Source: Chitinophaga agrisoli (GTDB lineage Bacteria; Bacteroidota; Bacteroidia; Chitinophagales; Chitinophagaceae). Taken from it: a stretch of 64,000 bases of DNA. Below, one piece after another: positions 32,897 through 41,688 of the stretch (within the stretch, counting starts at the first letter, position 1; each line of letters begins with the position of its first letter). The notes under the pieces were generated by a model that was not told where the DNA came from, did no database searches, and was given only the letters and a program-made list of their open reading frames with translations. The DNA is taken from the NCBI RefSeq assembly GCF_008386695.1, contig NZ_VUOC01000003.1, forward strand, positions 482,421 to 546,420, written 5' to 3'. The translations under genes were made by a program, and so were the position numbers.

Positions 32897-33760
32897 ATGA
32901 AACAGCAGATGGGCAGGATATTGCTGGCCGGTGCAACCGGATATTTAGGTGGCCATATTTTAACGAAGCTGATAGAAGATAACCGGCAGGTGACTGTTAT
33001 AGCCAGGCAGGCCGGGCGGATACACCCGCCGCCCGGTTCCGCGCCCCTGGTTACCGTGCTGCCAGCGGAATTAACACAACCGCAGTCCATCATAAATTGC
33101 TGTGAAGGTATCGATACCGTTATTTCAACCGTAGGTATAACAAAACCCCAAAAAGGGTTAACCTATATGGATGTGGATTACCAGGCAAATCTCAATTTGT
33201 TGCAGGAAGCCAGGAAAAGCGGTGTAAGAAAATTTATCTATATCTCTGTTTATAAGGGGGAACAGCTGCAAGACATTGCTATCTGCCATGCCAAAGAACA
33301 ATTTGTAAACGCATTAAAAGCATCCGGCCTGGAATACTGTATTATCCGGCCAACAGGGTATTTTTCAGATATGGCGGCGTTGTTTAACCTGGCAAAAAAG
33401 GGGAGGGTGTACCTGTTTGCCAAAGGCGCAGCAAAGATCAACCCTATCAGCGGGGAGGACCTGGCCGCCGCCTGTGTCACAGCCATTGACCAGGATAAGC
33501 GGGAGATCAATATTGGTGGTCCGCAAACCATGCGCTTTACTCAAATTGCACAAACGGCTTTTGATGTGCTGCATAAAAAGCCTGCCATAACCTATCTCCC
33601 GGAATGGCTTAGAAAAACGATCCTAAGGTTGGCGCGTATTTTTATGCCTGCACCCGTGTTTGGTCCCCTGGAGTTCTTTATGACGGTAATGACAACGGAT
33701 ATGAATGCGCCGGAATACGGCCAGGATACGCTTAAAGCGTATTTTGAAACAAGTCAGTAA
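32897..33760 (+). CDS. NAD(P)-binding SDR / NmrA-like protein
   Basis: A 287-residue Rossmann protein of the atypical SDR / NmrA-like class. The N-terminal motif ILLAGATGYLGGHI (Gly12-x-x-Gly15-x-x-Gly18) binds the cofactor. A YISVYKGEQLQD segment corresponds to the region that carries the catalytic Tyr/Lys in classical SDRs, though no clear YxxxK is seen. The C-terminal part (ARIFMPAPVFGPLEFFMTVM) is hydrophobic and could associate with membranes. It follows the HopJ-like gene by 12 bp. Function may be redox sensing or a reductase with an unknown substrate. Confidence 0.75.
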   Translation: MKQQMGRILLAGATGYLGGHILTKLIEDNRQVTVIARQAGRIHPPPGSAPLVTVLPAELTQPQSIINCCEGIDTVISTVGITKPQKGLTYMDVDYQANLNLLQEARKSGVRKFIYISVYKGEQLQDIAICHAKEQFVNALKASGLEYCIIRPTGYFSDMAALFNLAKKGRVYLFAKGAAKINPISGEDLAAACVTAIDQDKREINIGGPQTMRFTQIAQTAFDVLHKKPAITYLPEWLRKTILRLARIFMPAPVFGPLEFFMTVMTTDMNAPEYGQDTLKAYFETSQ

Positions 33761-33814
33761 ATACCATTGCGCGAGCCTGTTCTCCCAACGGCCATGTAAT
33801 ATCTATGCAACGCG

Positions 33815-35935
33815 CTACAATTCAGCTTCCACTTCAAACCCTGCATTCAGTACCAGGCGGGCCTGTGCAGCTTCGCCGCCGCCCGGCAGCTCAAGGCCTT
33901 TGATCTTTGAGGTCTTACCTTTTGTAATAAGGTCTGCCACCTGTTTGTCAGTAAGTTTTTTGCCCAATACTTCAAAAGGCAGTTTAAAACCACACACCTG
34001 GTAGTTTGCGCAGCCATAGGCGGTATTCCCTTTTTTAAGTAAGTGGGTTTTGCATTTAGGGCATGAAAGGGAGGTTATATCAGTAGGTACGGGCGCGGGT
34101 TTAGCCTTGGGGGCTTTAGCAGGCTTTTCGGGCTCCGGCGGCGCTTCCGGCGCAATAGAGATCACTTTGTAACCGGCTGTTTTTACCTCAGTCACCAATT
34201 CGGTAACCATCTGCGTCAGTTCTTCTTTAAAAGTGTCCATGGCATACTCGCCTTTTTCGATGAGGCGCAGTTTGCGTTCCCACTGACCGGTAAGCTCAGG
34301 GCTTTTTAACAGTTCTGACTGTATGGTATCTATCAGATCCATGCCGGTTTGGGTAGCAAAGATGTTCTTTTTCCGTTTTTCGATGTATTTGCGGCGGAAC
34401 AGTGTTTCAATGATGTTTGCGCGGGTGGAGGGGCGGCCAATACCGTTATCCTTCAGCAGTTCCCGCATCTCTTCGTCATCCACCTGTTTGCCGGCGGTTT
34501 CCATTGCCCGCAGCAGCGTAGCTTCTGTAAACGGTTTGGGAGGGGATGTTCTGCCCTGGTGCACCCTTGGCGTGTGAGGGCCGCTTTCTCCTGCTTCAAA
34601 AACCGGTAATATCTTTTCTTCTTCTTCGCCTTCTTTTTTCTGGGTGGTATCGTTGGCGTATACCTCCTTCCAACCGGGCTCCAGGATCTGTTTACCGGTG
34701 GCTTTAAAGGGCACCTGTCCCACTTTTCCCAGTACGGTGGTATTGGCGATGCGGCATTCCGGGTAAAAGGCGGCTATAAAGCGCCGGGCCACCAGGTCAT
34801 AGATCCGTTTTTCTTCCTGAGATAAACCGGAAGGGTATACCCCCGTGGGAATGATCGCGTGGTGATCTGTGACCTTTTTATCGTCGAATACTGTTTTTAG
34901 CTTGGGAATAGGTTGCTGCAGCAGCGGGGCTATCAGCGCCTTGTAGGGCGTCATGTCCTGCAAAATGCCGGCAATTTTGGGATGCAGGTCTTCAGACAGG
35001 TAAGTGGTATCTACACGCGGATAGGTGACCATCTTTTTTTCGTACAGGCTCTGGATGTACTTGAGTGTATCATCAGCGCTGTAAGCGTAGCGTTTGTTGG
35101 CTTCTACCTGCAGGGCGGTAAGGTCAAACAGGCGAGGATTGCCTTCCTTGCCTTCTTTTCTTTCAAAGGATACTATCTCAAAAGGATGCTCCTGCAGATA
35201 GGCTAATCCCCGGTTGGCCTTCTCCAGGCTTTTGAGCCGGTCAATCGAGGCAGTGAACTCTGTTTCGCGGTAAATGGTCTTGAGCTCCCAATAGTCTTCC
35301 TGTACGAATGCATTGATCTCCTTTTGCCGTTGTACGATCATTGCCAGGGTAGGGGTTTGCACACGGCCTATGGACAATACGGTTTTGCCAATGGCAAACT
35401 TCTTGGTAAAAAGCCGGGTGGCGTTCATGCCCAGCAGCCAGTCGCCAATAGCCCTGGCGCTACCTGCCGCATACAGGTTATCGAACTGGGCGCTTTCGCG
35501 CAGTGCGGCAAAGCCGTTGCGGATAGACTCGTCTGTAAGGGAGGATATCCACAACCTTTTCACGGGAGCCGTGCAGCGCGCTTTGAGTAGTACCCAGCGT
35601 TGTATCAGCTCGCCTTCCTGGCCGGCGTCACCGCAGTTGATCACTTCTTCGCACTGCTGCACCAGTTGTTCTATAATGGAGAATTGTTTTAGTACGCCCG
35701 CATTGTCGATCAGTTTAATGCCAAAACCTGCCGGCAGGATGGGCAGGTCTTCCAGCCGCCAGTATTTCCAGTGTTCAGAATAGTCATGCGGCTCCTTTAG
35801 TGTACAGAAATGCCCAAAGGTCCAGGTTACCTGGTAACCGTTACCTTCATAATAACCGTCGCGGCGCTGAGCGGCGCCTAACAGCTGTGCAATATCCCTG
35901 GCCACACTGGGCTTTTCAGCAATACAAACCTTCAT
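33815..35935 (-). CDS. topB: DNA topoisomerase III (type IA)
   Basis: A 706-residue type IA topoisomerase. The TOPRIM domain (residues 1-140) begins with KVCIAEKPSVARDIAQLLG and holds the acidic site in INCGDAGQEGELIQRWVL. The catalytic tyrosine lies in the RVDTTYLSEDL segment, equivalent to the RTDSTYLS motif of other enzymes. IGRVQTPTLAMI marks the second domain, and DNGIGRPSTRANI the strand-passage region. A single zinc-binding unit (CPKC ... CANYQVC, about residues 635-660) and a TOPRIM-C-type tail (KLTDKQVADLITKGKTSKI) follow. It relaxes negatively supercoiled DNA and resolves replication or recombination intermediates. It is a monocistronic gene, convergent with the SDR gene. Confidence 0.93.
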   Translation of the reverse strand: MKVCIAEKPSVARDIAQLLGAAQRRDGYYEGNGYQVTWTFGHFCTLKEPHDYSEHWKYWRLEDLPILPAGFGIKLIDNAGVLKQFSIIEQLVQQCEEVINCGDAGQEGELIQRWVLLKARCTAPVKRLWISSLTDESIRNGFAALRESAQFDNLYAAGSARAIGDWLLGMNATRLFTKKFAIGKTVLSIGRVQTPTLAMIVQRQKEINAFVQEDYWELKTIYRETEFTASIDRLKSLEKANRGLAYLQEHPFEIVSFERKEGKEGNPRLFDLTALQVEANKRYAYSADDTLKYIQSLYEKKMVTYPRVDTTYLSEDLHPKIAGILQDMTPYKALIAPLLQQPIPKLKTVFDDKKVTDHHAIIPTGVYPSGLSQEEKRIYDLVARRFIAAFYPECRIANTTVLGKVGQVPFKATGKQILEPGWKEVYANDTTQKKEGEEEEKILPVFEAGESGPHTPRVHQGRTSPPKPFTEATLLRAMETAGKQVDDEEMRELLKDNGIGRPSTRANIIETLFRRKYIEKRKKNIFATQTGMDLIDTIQSELLKSPELTGQWERKLRLIEKGEYAMDTFKEELTQMVTELVTEVKTAGYKVISIAPEAPPEPEKPAKAPKAKPAPVPTDITSLSCPKCKTHLLKKGNTAYGCANYQVCGFKLPFEVLGKKLTDKQVADLITKGKTSKIKGLELPGGGEAAQARLVLNAGFEVEAEL

Positions 35936-36049
35936 AATCCGTTAAAAGAGCGGCAAATGTCGTGATTTTTTGAGCATAATTATGCAGTGCTATTGAGACG
36001 TGTCTATTGCTGATCATTGGATGAGATGTATAAGATCCCCCCTGATCAA

Positions 36050-36970
36050 TTAAACAATAACAGGCTGTTTAAACTTTCTGAACGACCGTGCATGCGCTTT
36101 CGCCAGATCCGGGAACAGTGCAGGATGGAATAATGCTGCCAGTAGTTCAATACCATCCACCAGCCTGGTGCTGGGGCAGGTGAACAGATTGCTGTCCGCA
36201 AAATATACTTCATTGTTCTTTACAGCCTGTAATTCCTGCCAGCCGGGCATTTGTTCCAGGGTGGCCACTTCTTTTTCCGCCCTTGTTATTTCCAGCCCGC
36301 AAGGCGCCACTACCAGCACTTCAGGATTGTATTGAAGGATCTTATCCCATTCTATTTTGATGGAATAACCGGAAGGATTAGATAGCATATCTACGCCGCC
36401 CGCCTGCGCTATCTGATAGGGGATCCAGTGACCGCAGTTATAGACAGGCTGCATCCATTCCATCAGCATTACCCTGCGTAAGGGGGCTTTATTTAAGCGA
36501 AGTATATCCAGTATATGGTCTGTTCTTTCTTTAAGGGAGGCCAATAAACGGTAAGCGTTTTCTTCTTTGCCCATGGCCGTGGCAATAGTAAGGGCATTGT
36601 CAAAAACATCGTCCAGGTTTTTAGGAAACAGCGGGATGAGCAGTGGTTCCTTTTCCAATTTGTAAATGGCTCTTTGCACATAGGCCGTATCTATCTGGCA
36701 TACATCGCAAACATCCTGGGTAAAGATGATATCCGGGGCTATCTGCTGCAAAAGCGGCTCATCGATATAATACAGGCTCCTGCCTTCGGCTTTTGACTGG
36801 GCTACAATGCGCTCTATCTCTATGCTGCTGTAGCTGTTGCCTTCAATATGGGAACGTACTACCCTGGGCCGGTCGCTATGGCATTCAAAGGTTACGCCGT
36901 GGAGATCGCTTTCCAAACCCATTTGATGGATCATCTCTGTTGCCGCCGGAAGAAAGGAGCAGACTTTCAT
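36050..36970 (-). CDS. Cobalamin-binding-type substrate-binding protein (BtuF-like)
   Basis: A 306-residue protein of the periplasmic-binding superfamily class III, similar to BtuF and ferric-siderophore binders. It starts KVCSFLPAATEMIHQMGLE, with HGVTFECHSDRP, followed by IAPDIIFTQDVCDVCQID and a long connecting helix (residues 130-170). There is no signal peptide at the N-terminus, unlike exported homologues, so it is probably cytoplasmic, as in the cobalamin-binding proteins of this type in Bacteroidota. No transporter partner lies nearby. A TATATTTG element at 37001-37008 (reverse strand) could serve as the promoter. No cobalamin riboswitch was found. Confidence 0.8.
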   Translation of the reverse strand: MKVCSFLPAATEMIHQMGLESDLHGVTFECHSDRPRVVRSHIEGNSYSSIEIERIVAQSKAEGRSLYYIDEPLLQQIAPDIIFTQDVCDVCQIDTAYVQRAIYKLEKEPLLIPLFPKNLDDVFDNALTIATAMGKEENAYRLLASLKERTDHILDILRLNKAPLRRVMLMEWMQPVYNCGHWIPYQIAQAGGVDMLSNPSGYSIKIEWDKILQYNPEVLVVAPCGLEITRAEKEVATLEQMPGWQELQAVKNNEVYFADSNLFTCPSTRLVDGIELLAALFHPALFPDLAKAHARSFRKFKQPVIV

Positions 36971-37161
36971 ATTTGCCTGGATTTAAGGGTGATTATTGGG
37001 CAAATATAGGGTTTTGCGGGGCGTGGGAAAATAACCCTTGCAATCCCATCGCAGTCACATTACGTAATTTAATCGCTATGCTATTTCATACCGGCTGTTA
37101 ACCTGGTATCAGCAATTACGAGCTGCCGCTTATTTATTTTCAACCCATAATCATCTGCCTT

Positions 37162-38109
37162 ATGAAAAAACAACACCCTGTTTTATGCATCGCTTTTGCC
37201 TGCATCCTGGTTTCCTGTACCAAAAACGCACTTGACAACAATCCTGCGGCACCGGATGCGGTGCCTGCCATAGCTGCTACCGCTAATATTGCCGCCGTGC
37301 CGGTACCCCCGTTTAACAAGGTAGCTTACTACGCCTTTGATGCCACGCCCAATCAGTTACCACTCACCAATTTTGCTAAAGAAGCCAATATTGTAGTATT
37401 GTTCGAGGGCACCGGCTGGGAAATGGCAGACTCTGTGCATTATGGCAGTAGCAGCAGCTACATCCTGAATGTGAATCCCAATTACCATTCTTACAGATCC
37501 ATTATTGACCATGTAAGGGTGCTACAGGCAAGGGGCGTAAAAGTGCTCATGAATGTAGACGATGCGGCCTCCTGGAACACTACACAGCCTTTTACTACCT
37601 ATAACGGTACTAAGCTTAACTATGTGCAGTTTGCCGCGTTTGTCAAAGCCTGTATCGTAGACTCCCTGCATTTTGACGGCATAGCGCTGGATGTGGAGCA
37701 TATGGGGTCTACGCCGGCTAATACCAACTTCACTAACCTGGTAAAAGAATTTGGGAAGTATTTTGGTCCTAAATCCAACAACCCGGCCAATACTATCTAT
37801 ACGGCGGCTATTTATTCCGGCGGGCAGGCCGGTTATGCTATTGGCCAATCGCCTGCTGTTGCGCAGTATTTAAACTTTGTGGAGGATATGGGATATTTCC
37901 AGAACAATATCACCCGGTTTAACCGCTGGGCCAATTCTATTGGGGCCGCTAAGACCATGATAGGGGTTTCCAAACAATATAACTCCTTGTCCAATGCCAT
38001 GACTGCAGCTACATGGGAGCCTGCCGGCGCTACAAAGGCGGGTATTATGGTGTTTGCGGGGAATGTAGATTCTTCTTATACTAACCGGATCTTCCGCGCC
38101 ATCCAGTGA
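37162..38109 (+). CDS. GH18-like endo-beta-N-acetylglucosaminidase lipoprotein
   Basis: A 315-residue putative surface lipoprotein. The signal MKKQHPVLCIAFACILVSC has the lipidated cysteine at 19. The active-site motif is FDGIALDVEH: Asp172, Asp177 and Glu179 correspond to the DxxDxDxE signature of family 18, with the catalytic Glu179 present but Ala175 in place of the first central Asp. The length and fold fit endoglycosidases such as EndoH/F, which cleave the chitobiose core of N-glycans. No carbohydrate-binding module is visible. A sialidase-like enzyme and a GH20 enzyme follow, which fits sequential removal of glycan parts. An alternative is a non-N-glycan chitinase-like enzyme. Confidence 0.78.
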   Translation: MKKQHPVLCIAFACILVSCTKNALDNNPAAPDAVPAIAATANIAAVPVPPFNKVAYYAFDATPNQLPLTNFAKEANIVVLFEGTGWEMADSVHYGSSSSYILNVNPNYHSYRSIIDHVRVLQARGVKVLMNVDDAASWNTTQPFTTYNGTKLNYVQFAAFVKACIVDSLHFDGIALDVEHMGSTPANTNFTNLVKEFGKYFGPKSNNPANTIYTAAIYSGGQAGYAIGQSPAVAQYLNFVEDMGYFQNNITRFNRWANSIGAAKTMIGVSKQYNSLSNAMTAATWEPAGATKAGIMVFAGNVDSSYTNRIFRAIQ

Positions 38110-38127
38110 GGCTTGCCCATTAAACTA

Positions 38128-38166
38128 TATACAAACGGCTGTTCATGGCGAGCAGCCGTTTGTATA
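38128..38166 (+). terminator. Hairpin after the GH18-like gene
   Basis: A perfect 14-bp stem, TATACAAACGGCTG/CAGCCGTTTGTATA, with an 11-nt loop. There is no long T-run, so it may be a Rho-independent terminator or an RNA-stabilising element. Confidence 0.65.
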
Positions 38167-38229
38167 ATGTGTTATTAAATTCCCATCTTTCTTCGCATTT
38201 TTAACCCCGGAGTATAATTTCGTATCAGT

Positions 38230-39267
38230 ATGCAGAGAAAAAAGACAGGCATCTTGTCAGGTATTTTGCTTTTTGCTGTGATGGCCGCCTATGGGCAGTC
38301 CGGCTGGGAAAAAACAAAGGAAGAGCTGATCGTGGATCATGCACCTTTTCAGCAATGTCATGCCAGCACCATTGTGGAGTACCAGAAAGGGAAGCTGATG
38401 GCTGCCTGGTTTGGCGGCTCGCATGAGGGTGGGAAAGATGTGGTGATCTGGGCCAGCGTGCTGGGAAAAAACGGTTGGAGCGCGCCGCAGACGGTAGCAG
38501 ATGGCATTGTGAACGATACGCTGCGTTATCCCTGCTGGAACCCGGTGCTGTTCATGGATAAGGCGCAAGTGCTGCATCTGTTCTATAAAGTAGGCCCTAA
38601 CCCAAGGGAATGGTGGGGCATGACCAAAATTTCCGCAGACGGTGGTACAACCTGGTCAGCGACGGAACGTTTACCAGATGGGATACTGGGTCCTATTAAG
38701 AATAAACCGGTACAACTGGCGGATGGTAGTATACTAGCGCCGTCCAGCACGGAATCTTCCCGGGGGTGGCGGGCGCATTTAGAGCATTCTGCAGATGGCG
38801 GCCGTAGCTGGCAGTTTATCCCCATTGATACCGCAGGGTCTTATGATGTTATACAGCCAAGCATCCTGCAATATGCGGATGGCCGCATGCAGGTGCTTTG
38901 CCGCAGCAAACAGGGGCATGTAATGCAGGCCTGGTCTGATGATAAAGGGTTGCATTGGGGCCAGCTATCCGCTACTACGCTGCTAAATCCCAATTCCGGT
39001 ACAGATGCCGTAACCTTGCGGGATGGCTGGCAACTGATCGTGTATAACCCGGACATACCAGGTAAACAATGGTATAATGGCCGGGCTAAATTGAATGTGG
39101 CCGTCTCAAAGGATGGCAATACCTGGAATGATGTAGCCATCCTGGAAAATGGTACCCGGGAAGAGTACAGTTATCCTGCTGTGATACAGACCAGGGACGG
39201 TAAGATACATATTACGTATACCTATGACCGTAAGAATATCAAACATGTCGTGTTGGAACATAATTAA
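38230..39267 (+). CDS. Sialidase-like BNR-repeat enzyme
   Basis: A 345-residue secreted enzyme with a signal peptide (ILSGILLFAVMAAYGQ). It is a six-bladed beta-propeller with several Asp-box motifs: SADGGTTWSA, SADGGRSWQF, SDDKGLHWGQ and SKDGNTWND. The segments MAAWFGGSHEGGKDVVIW and RYPCWNPVLFMD belong to the BNR_2 subfamily, which includes sialidases and other exo-glycosidases whose activity is often untested. The usual Arg triad could not be confirmed by eye. It lies between the GH18-like and GH20 genes. Function could be sialidase or another exo-acting glycosidase. Confidence 0.78.
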   Translation: MQRKKTGILSGILLFAVMAAYGQSGWEKTKEELIVDHAPFQQCHASTIVEYQKGKLMAAWFGGSHEGGKDVVIWASVLGKNGWSAPQTVADGIVNDTLRYPCWNPVLFMDKAQVLHLFYKVGPNPREWWGMTKISADGGTTWSATERLPDGILGPIKNKPVQLADGSILAPSSTESSRGWRAHLEHSADGGRSWQFIPIDTAGSYDVIQPSILQYADGRMQVLCRSKQGHVMQAWSDDKGLHWGQLSATTLLNPNSGTDAVTLRDGWQLIVYNPDIPGKQWYNGRAKLNVAVSKDGNTWNDVAILENGTREEYSYPAVIQTRDGKIHITYTYDRKNIKHVVLEHN

Positions 39268-39294
39268 TTATTCGGGAATAATCTGCAAAGAACA

Positions 39295-41610
39295 ATGAAA
39301 CAACTGTTTTCCAGGCTGCTATTAATGGCAGCCGTCCTGTTACAGGCTTTTGGCGCACATGCGCAACAGAATGATCAATACCCGCTGATCCCTTACCCTG
39401 CCTCACTGCAGGCCGGCAGCGGCACATTCACCATCACTGCCGCTACCGTGGTTACAGCAGATCCTGCGTTTACAGATGCGGTAGCGTTATTACAGCGCCT
39501 GGCCACACCGGTATTAGGCAAGCCCTTAAAGACAGGCAGCGCCGGCAAGATCGTGTTGCGGAAGGATGCCGCCATTACCGCGGCAGAAGGTTACCGGCTA
39601 AGCATTACTGCACAAAAAGTGGAGCTGACTGCCGGAACGCCGGCCGGTATGTTCCGTGCAGTAGAAACCCTGCGCCAGCTATTACCTGCCGGTATGGAGC
39701 AACCCATCCTTACCATGAAAGGTCTGCCTGTTGCAAAACCAGCCCGGCAGCCGCTGGTATTACCGGCACTGGAGATAGCAGACGAGCCTTCCTATGCATG
39801 GAGGGGCATACACCTGGATGTAGCCCGCCACTTCTTTAGCATACAATACCTGCAGAAGCTGATAGACCTCATGGCCCTGTACAAATTGAACAAACTGCAC
39901 CTGCATTTAACAGACGACCAGGGCTGGCGCATAGAGATCAAAAAATACCCGGTGCTTACGCAGCAGGGCGCCTGGCGTACATTTGATAAAAATGATTCTG
40001 CCTGTATGCGGATGTCTGCCACCAACCCGGATATGGCGATAGACGCGCAGCATATCATCCACCGCAACGGCAAAACCCTGTATGGCGGTTTTTATACCCA
40101 GCAGCAGATGAAAGACCTGGTTAAGTATGCTGCCGCGCGTTATATCGATATTATACCGGAAGTGGATATGCCCGGCCATATGATGGCGGCCATCCATGCT
40201 TTCCCGGACCTCTCCTGCGAGGGTGGCAGTAAATGGGGAGAGCTGTTCTCCACGCCTATTTGCCCCTGTAATGAAGGCACCTATACTTTTGCAGAGAATA
40301 TTTTTACCGAGATCATGAACATCTTCCCCTCTGAATACATTCACCTGGGCGCGGACGAAGTAGACCGTAAAAGCTGGGAGAAAAACACCGCTTGTACCGC
40401 GCTGATGGAAAAGGAAGGGCTGAAGAACAGCGCAGAGCTGCAAAGTTATTTTGTGAAACGCATGGAACGTTTCTTCCAGTCCAAAGGCCGTAAGCTCATA
40501 GGCTGGGACGAAATACTGGAAGGCGGTATCAGCGCCACGGCCAACGTAATGTACTGGCGTTCCTGGGTGCCGGATGCGCCCATTAAAGCGGCGGCCAATG
40601 GCAATAAGGTGATCATGAGCCCCGGCAGCCCGCTGTATTTTGATAACCTGCCGGATGCGCATTCCTTATCCAATATCTATCATTTTCATGTAGTGCCGCA
40701 AAAGCTAACGCCGGAACAAGGTGCTGCCATCATTGGCGCACAGGCTAACCTGTGGTCAGAAAGAGTGCCTTCTGAGAACCGTGCGGACTACCTGTATTTT
40801 CCCCGTATGATAGCGCTGGCGGAAAGGGTATGGAGCAAACAGCTGGACTTTGGCGCTTTTGAACAACGCCTGCCCGCGCATTACAAACGCCTGGAGCAGC
40901 TGCATGTGCATTACCGCCTGCCGGACCTTTCCGGCTTTACCGCGCAGAATGTATTTGTAGACCAGGCCGTATTGGATATTCAAAAACCACTGCCGGAGCT
41001 TACTTTACATTATACTACCGATGGCACGCTGCCCAAACGCAATTCCCCCGCACTGGATAAGCCGCTGATCATCAAACAACCGGTGACCATTAAACTGGCG
41101 GCGTTTAGCCCCGGCGGCAACCGCGGTGAGATCTATACGCTGGACTATAAAAAAGAGGATTACCAGCCCGCAGTAGCCACTTTTGCCCCTGTTAAAGAAG
41201 GACTGCAGTGCCAGTATTACAAAAAGTATTTCAAGAATACGGGCGGTATGCAAGGCCTGGAGGCGGACAGCCAGTTCATTGCCCGCGACCTGGTAGTACC
41301 GCCGTCTGTAAATGCGCCCAGCTTTGGGTTACAGTATACCGGCTTTATTGACGTACCGGAAACTGCCGTGTATAGCTTTTACTTCCTGTGTGATGATGGT
41401 GGTGTATTGACAATAGGAGACAAAGTAGTAGTGGATAATGACGGACAGCATGCGCCCATTGAAAAATCAGGACAGGTAGCCTTACAGAAAGGCCTGCACC
41501 CGTTCCGGTTGGATTTTATTGAAGGCGGCGGCGGTTTCTCCCTGGGCCTGAAGTATGGCGTTGGTAACGGAACACCGCAGATAGTGCCGGATAGCTTTTT
41601 CAAACATTGA
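39295..41610 (+). CDS. GH20 beta-N-acetylhexosaminidase with PA14 domain
   Basis: A 771-residue secreted beta-hexosaminidase with a signal peptide at residues 1-23 (MKQLFSRLLLMAAVLLQAFG...AHAQ). The GH20b N-domain lies at about 27-155, and the GH20 catalytic barrel at about 160-510. The catalytic pair is Asp354-Glu355 (HLGADEVDRKSW). Other motifs are YKLNKLHLHLTDDQGWRIE and DIIPEVDMPGHMMAA. A small beta domain (TDGTLPKRNSPALDKPL) comes next, and a PA14 carbohydrate-binding domain fills the C-terminal ~130 residues. The enzyme trims terminal GlcNAc or GalNAc from glycans or chitin. It lies 27 bp after the sialidase-like gene, so the two are probably co-transcribed. Confidence 0.92.
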   Translation: MKQLFSRLLLMAAVLLQAFGAHAQQNDQYPLIPYPASLQAGSGTFTITAATVVTADPAFTDAVALLQRLATPVLGKPLKTGSAGKIVLRKDAAITAAEGYRLSITAQKVELTAGTPAGMFRAVETLRQLLPAGMEQPILTMKGLPVAKPARQPLVLPALEIADEPSYAWRGIHLDVARHFFSIQYLQKLIDLMALYKLNKLHLHLTDDQGWRIEIKKYPVLTQQGAWRTFDKNDSACMRMSATNPDMAIDAQHIIHRNGKTLYGGFYTQQQMKDLVKYAAARYIDIIPEVDMPGHMMAAIHAFPDLSCEGGSKWGELFSTPICPCNEGTYTFAENIFTEIMNIFPSEYIHLGADEVDRKSWEKNTACTALMEKEGLKNSAELQSYFVKRMERFFQSKGRKLIGWDEILEGGISATANVMYWRSWVPDAPIKAAANGNKVIMSPGSPLYFDNLPDAHSLSNIYHFHVVPQKLTPEQGAAIIGAQANLWSERVPSENRADYLYFPRMIALAERVWSKQLDFGAFEQRLPAHYKRLEQLHVHYRLPDLSGFTAQNVFVDQAVLDIQKPLPELTLHYTTDGTLPKRNSPALDKPLIIKQPVTIKLAAFSPGGNRGEIYTLDYKKEDYQPAVATFAPVKEGLQCQYYKKYFKNTGGMQGLEADSQFIARDLVVPPSVNAPSFGLQYTGFIDVPETAVYSFYFLCDDGGVLTIGDKVVVDNDGQHAPIEKSGQVALQKGLHPFRLDFIEGGGGFSLGLKYGVGNGTPQIVPDSFFKH

Positions 41611-41628
41611 TAATTGACAAATCAAGCA

Positions 41629-41672
41629 ATAAAAAGGGACGGACCAAAACTAATGGTCCGTCCTTTTTATTG
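41629..41672. terminator. Bidirectional terminator after GH20
   Basis: AAAAAGGGACGGACCA pairs with TGGTCCGTCCTTTTT (single bulge) around a 6- to 7-nt loop. It is A-rich on the left and T-rich on the right, so it can serve GH20 and the convergent beta-helix gene. Confidence 0.85.
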
Positions 41673-41688
41673 TCAATAACTTTTACCA

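Noticed and set aside
36971-37160. Cobalamin riboswitch upstream of the BtuF-like gene
   Set aside because: The reverse-strand leader has no recognisable B12 box or the GCCACTG core; scattered similarity is not enough.
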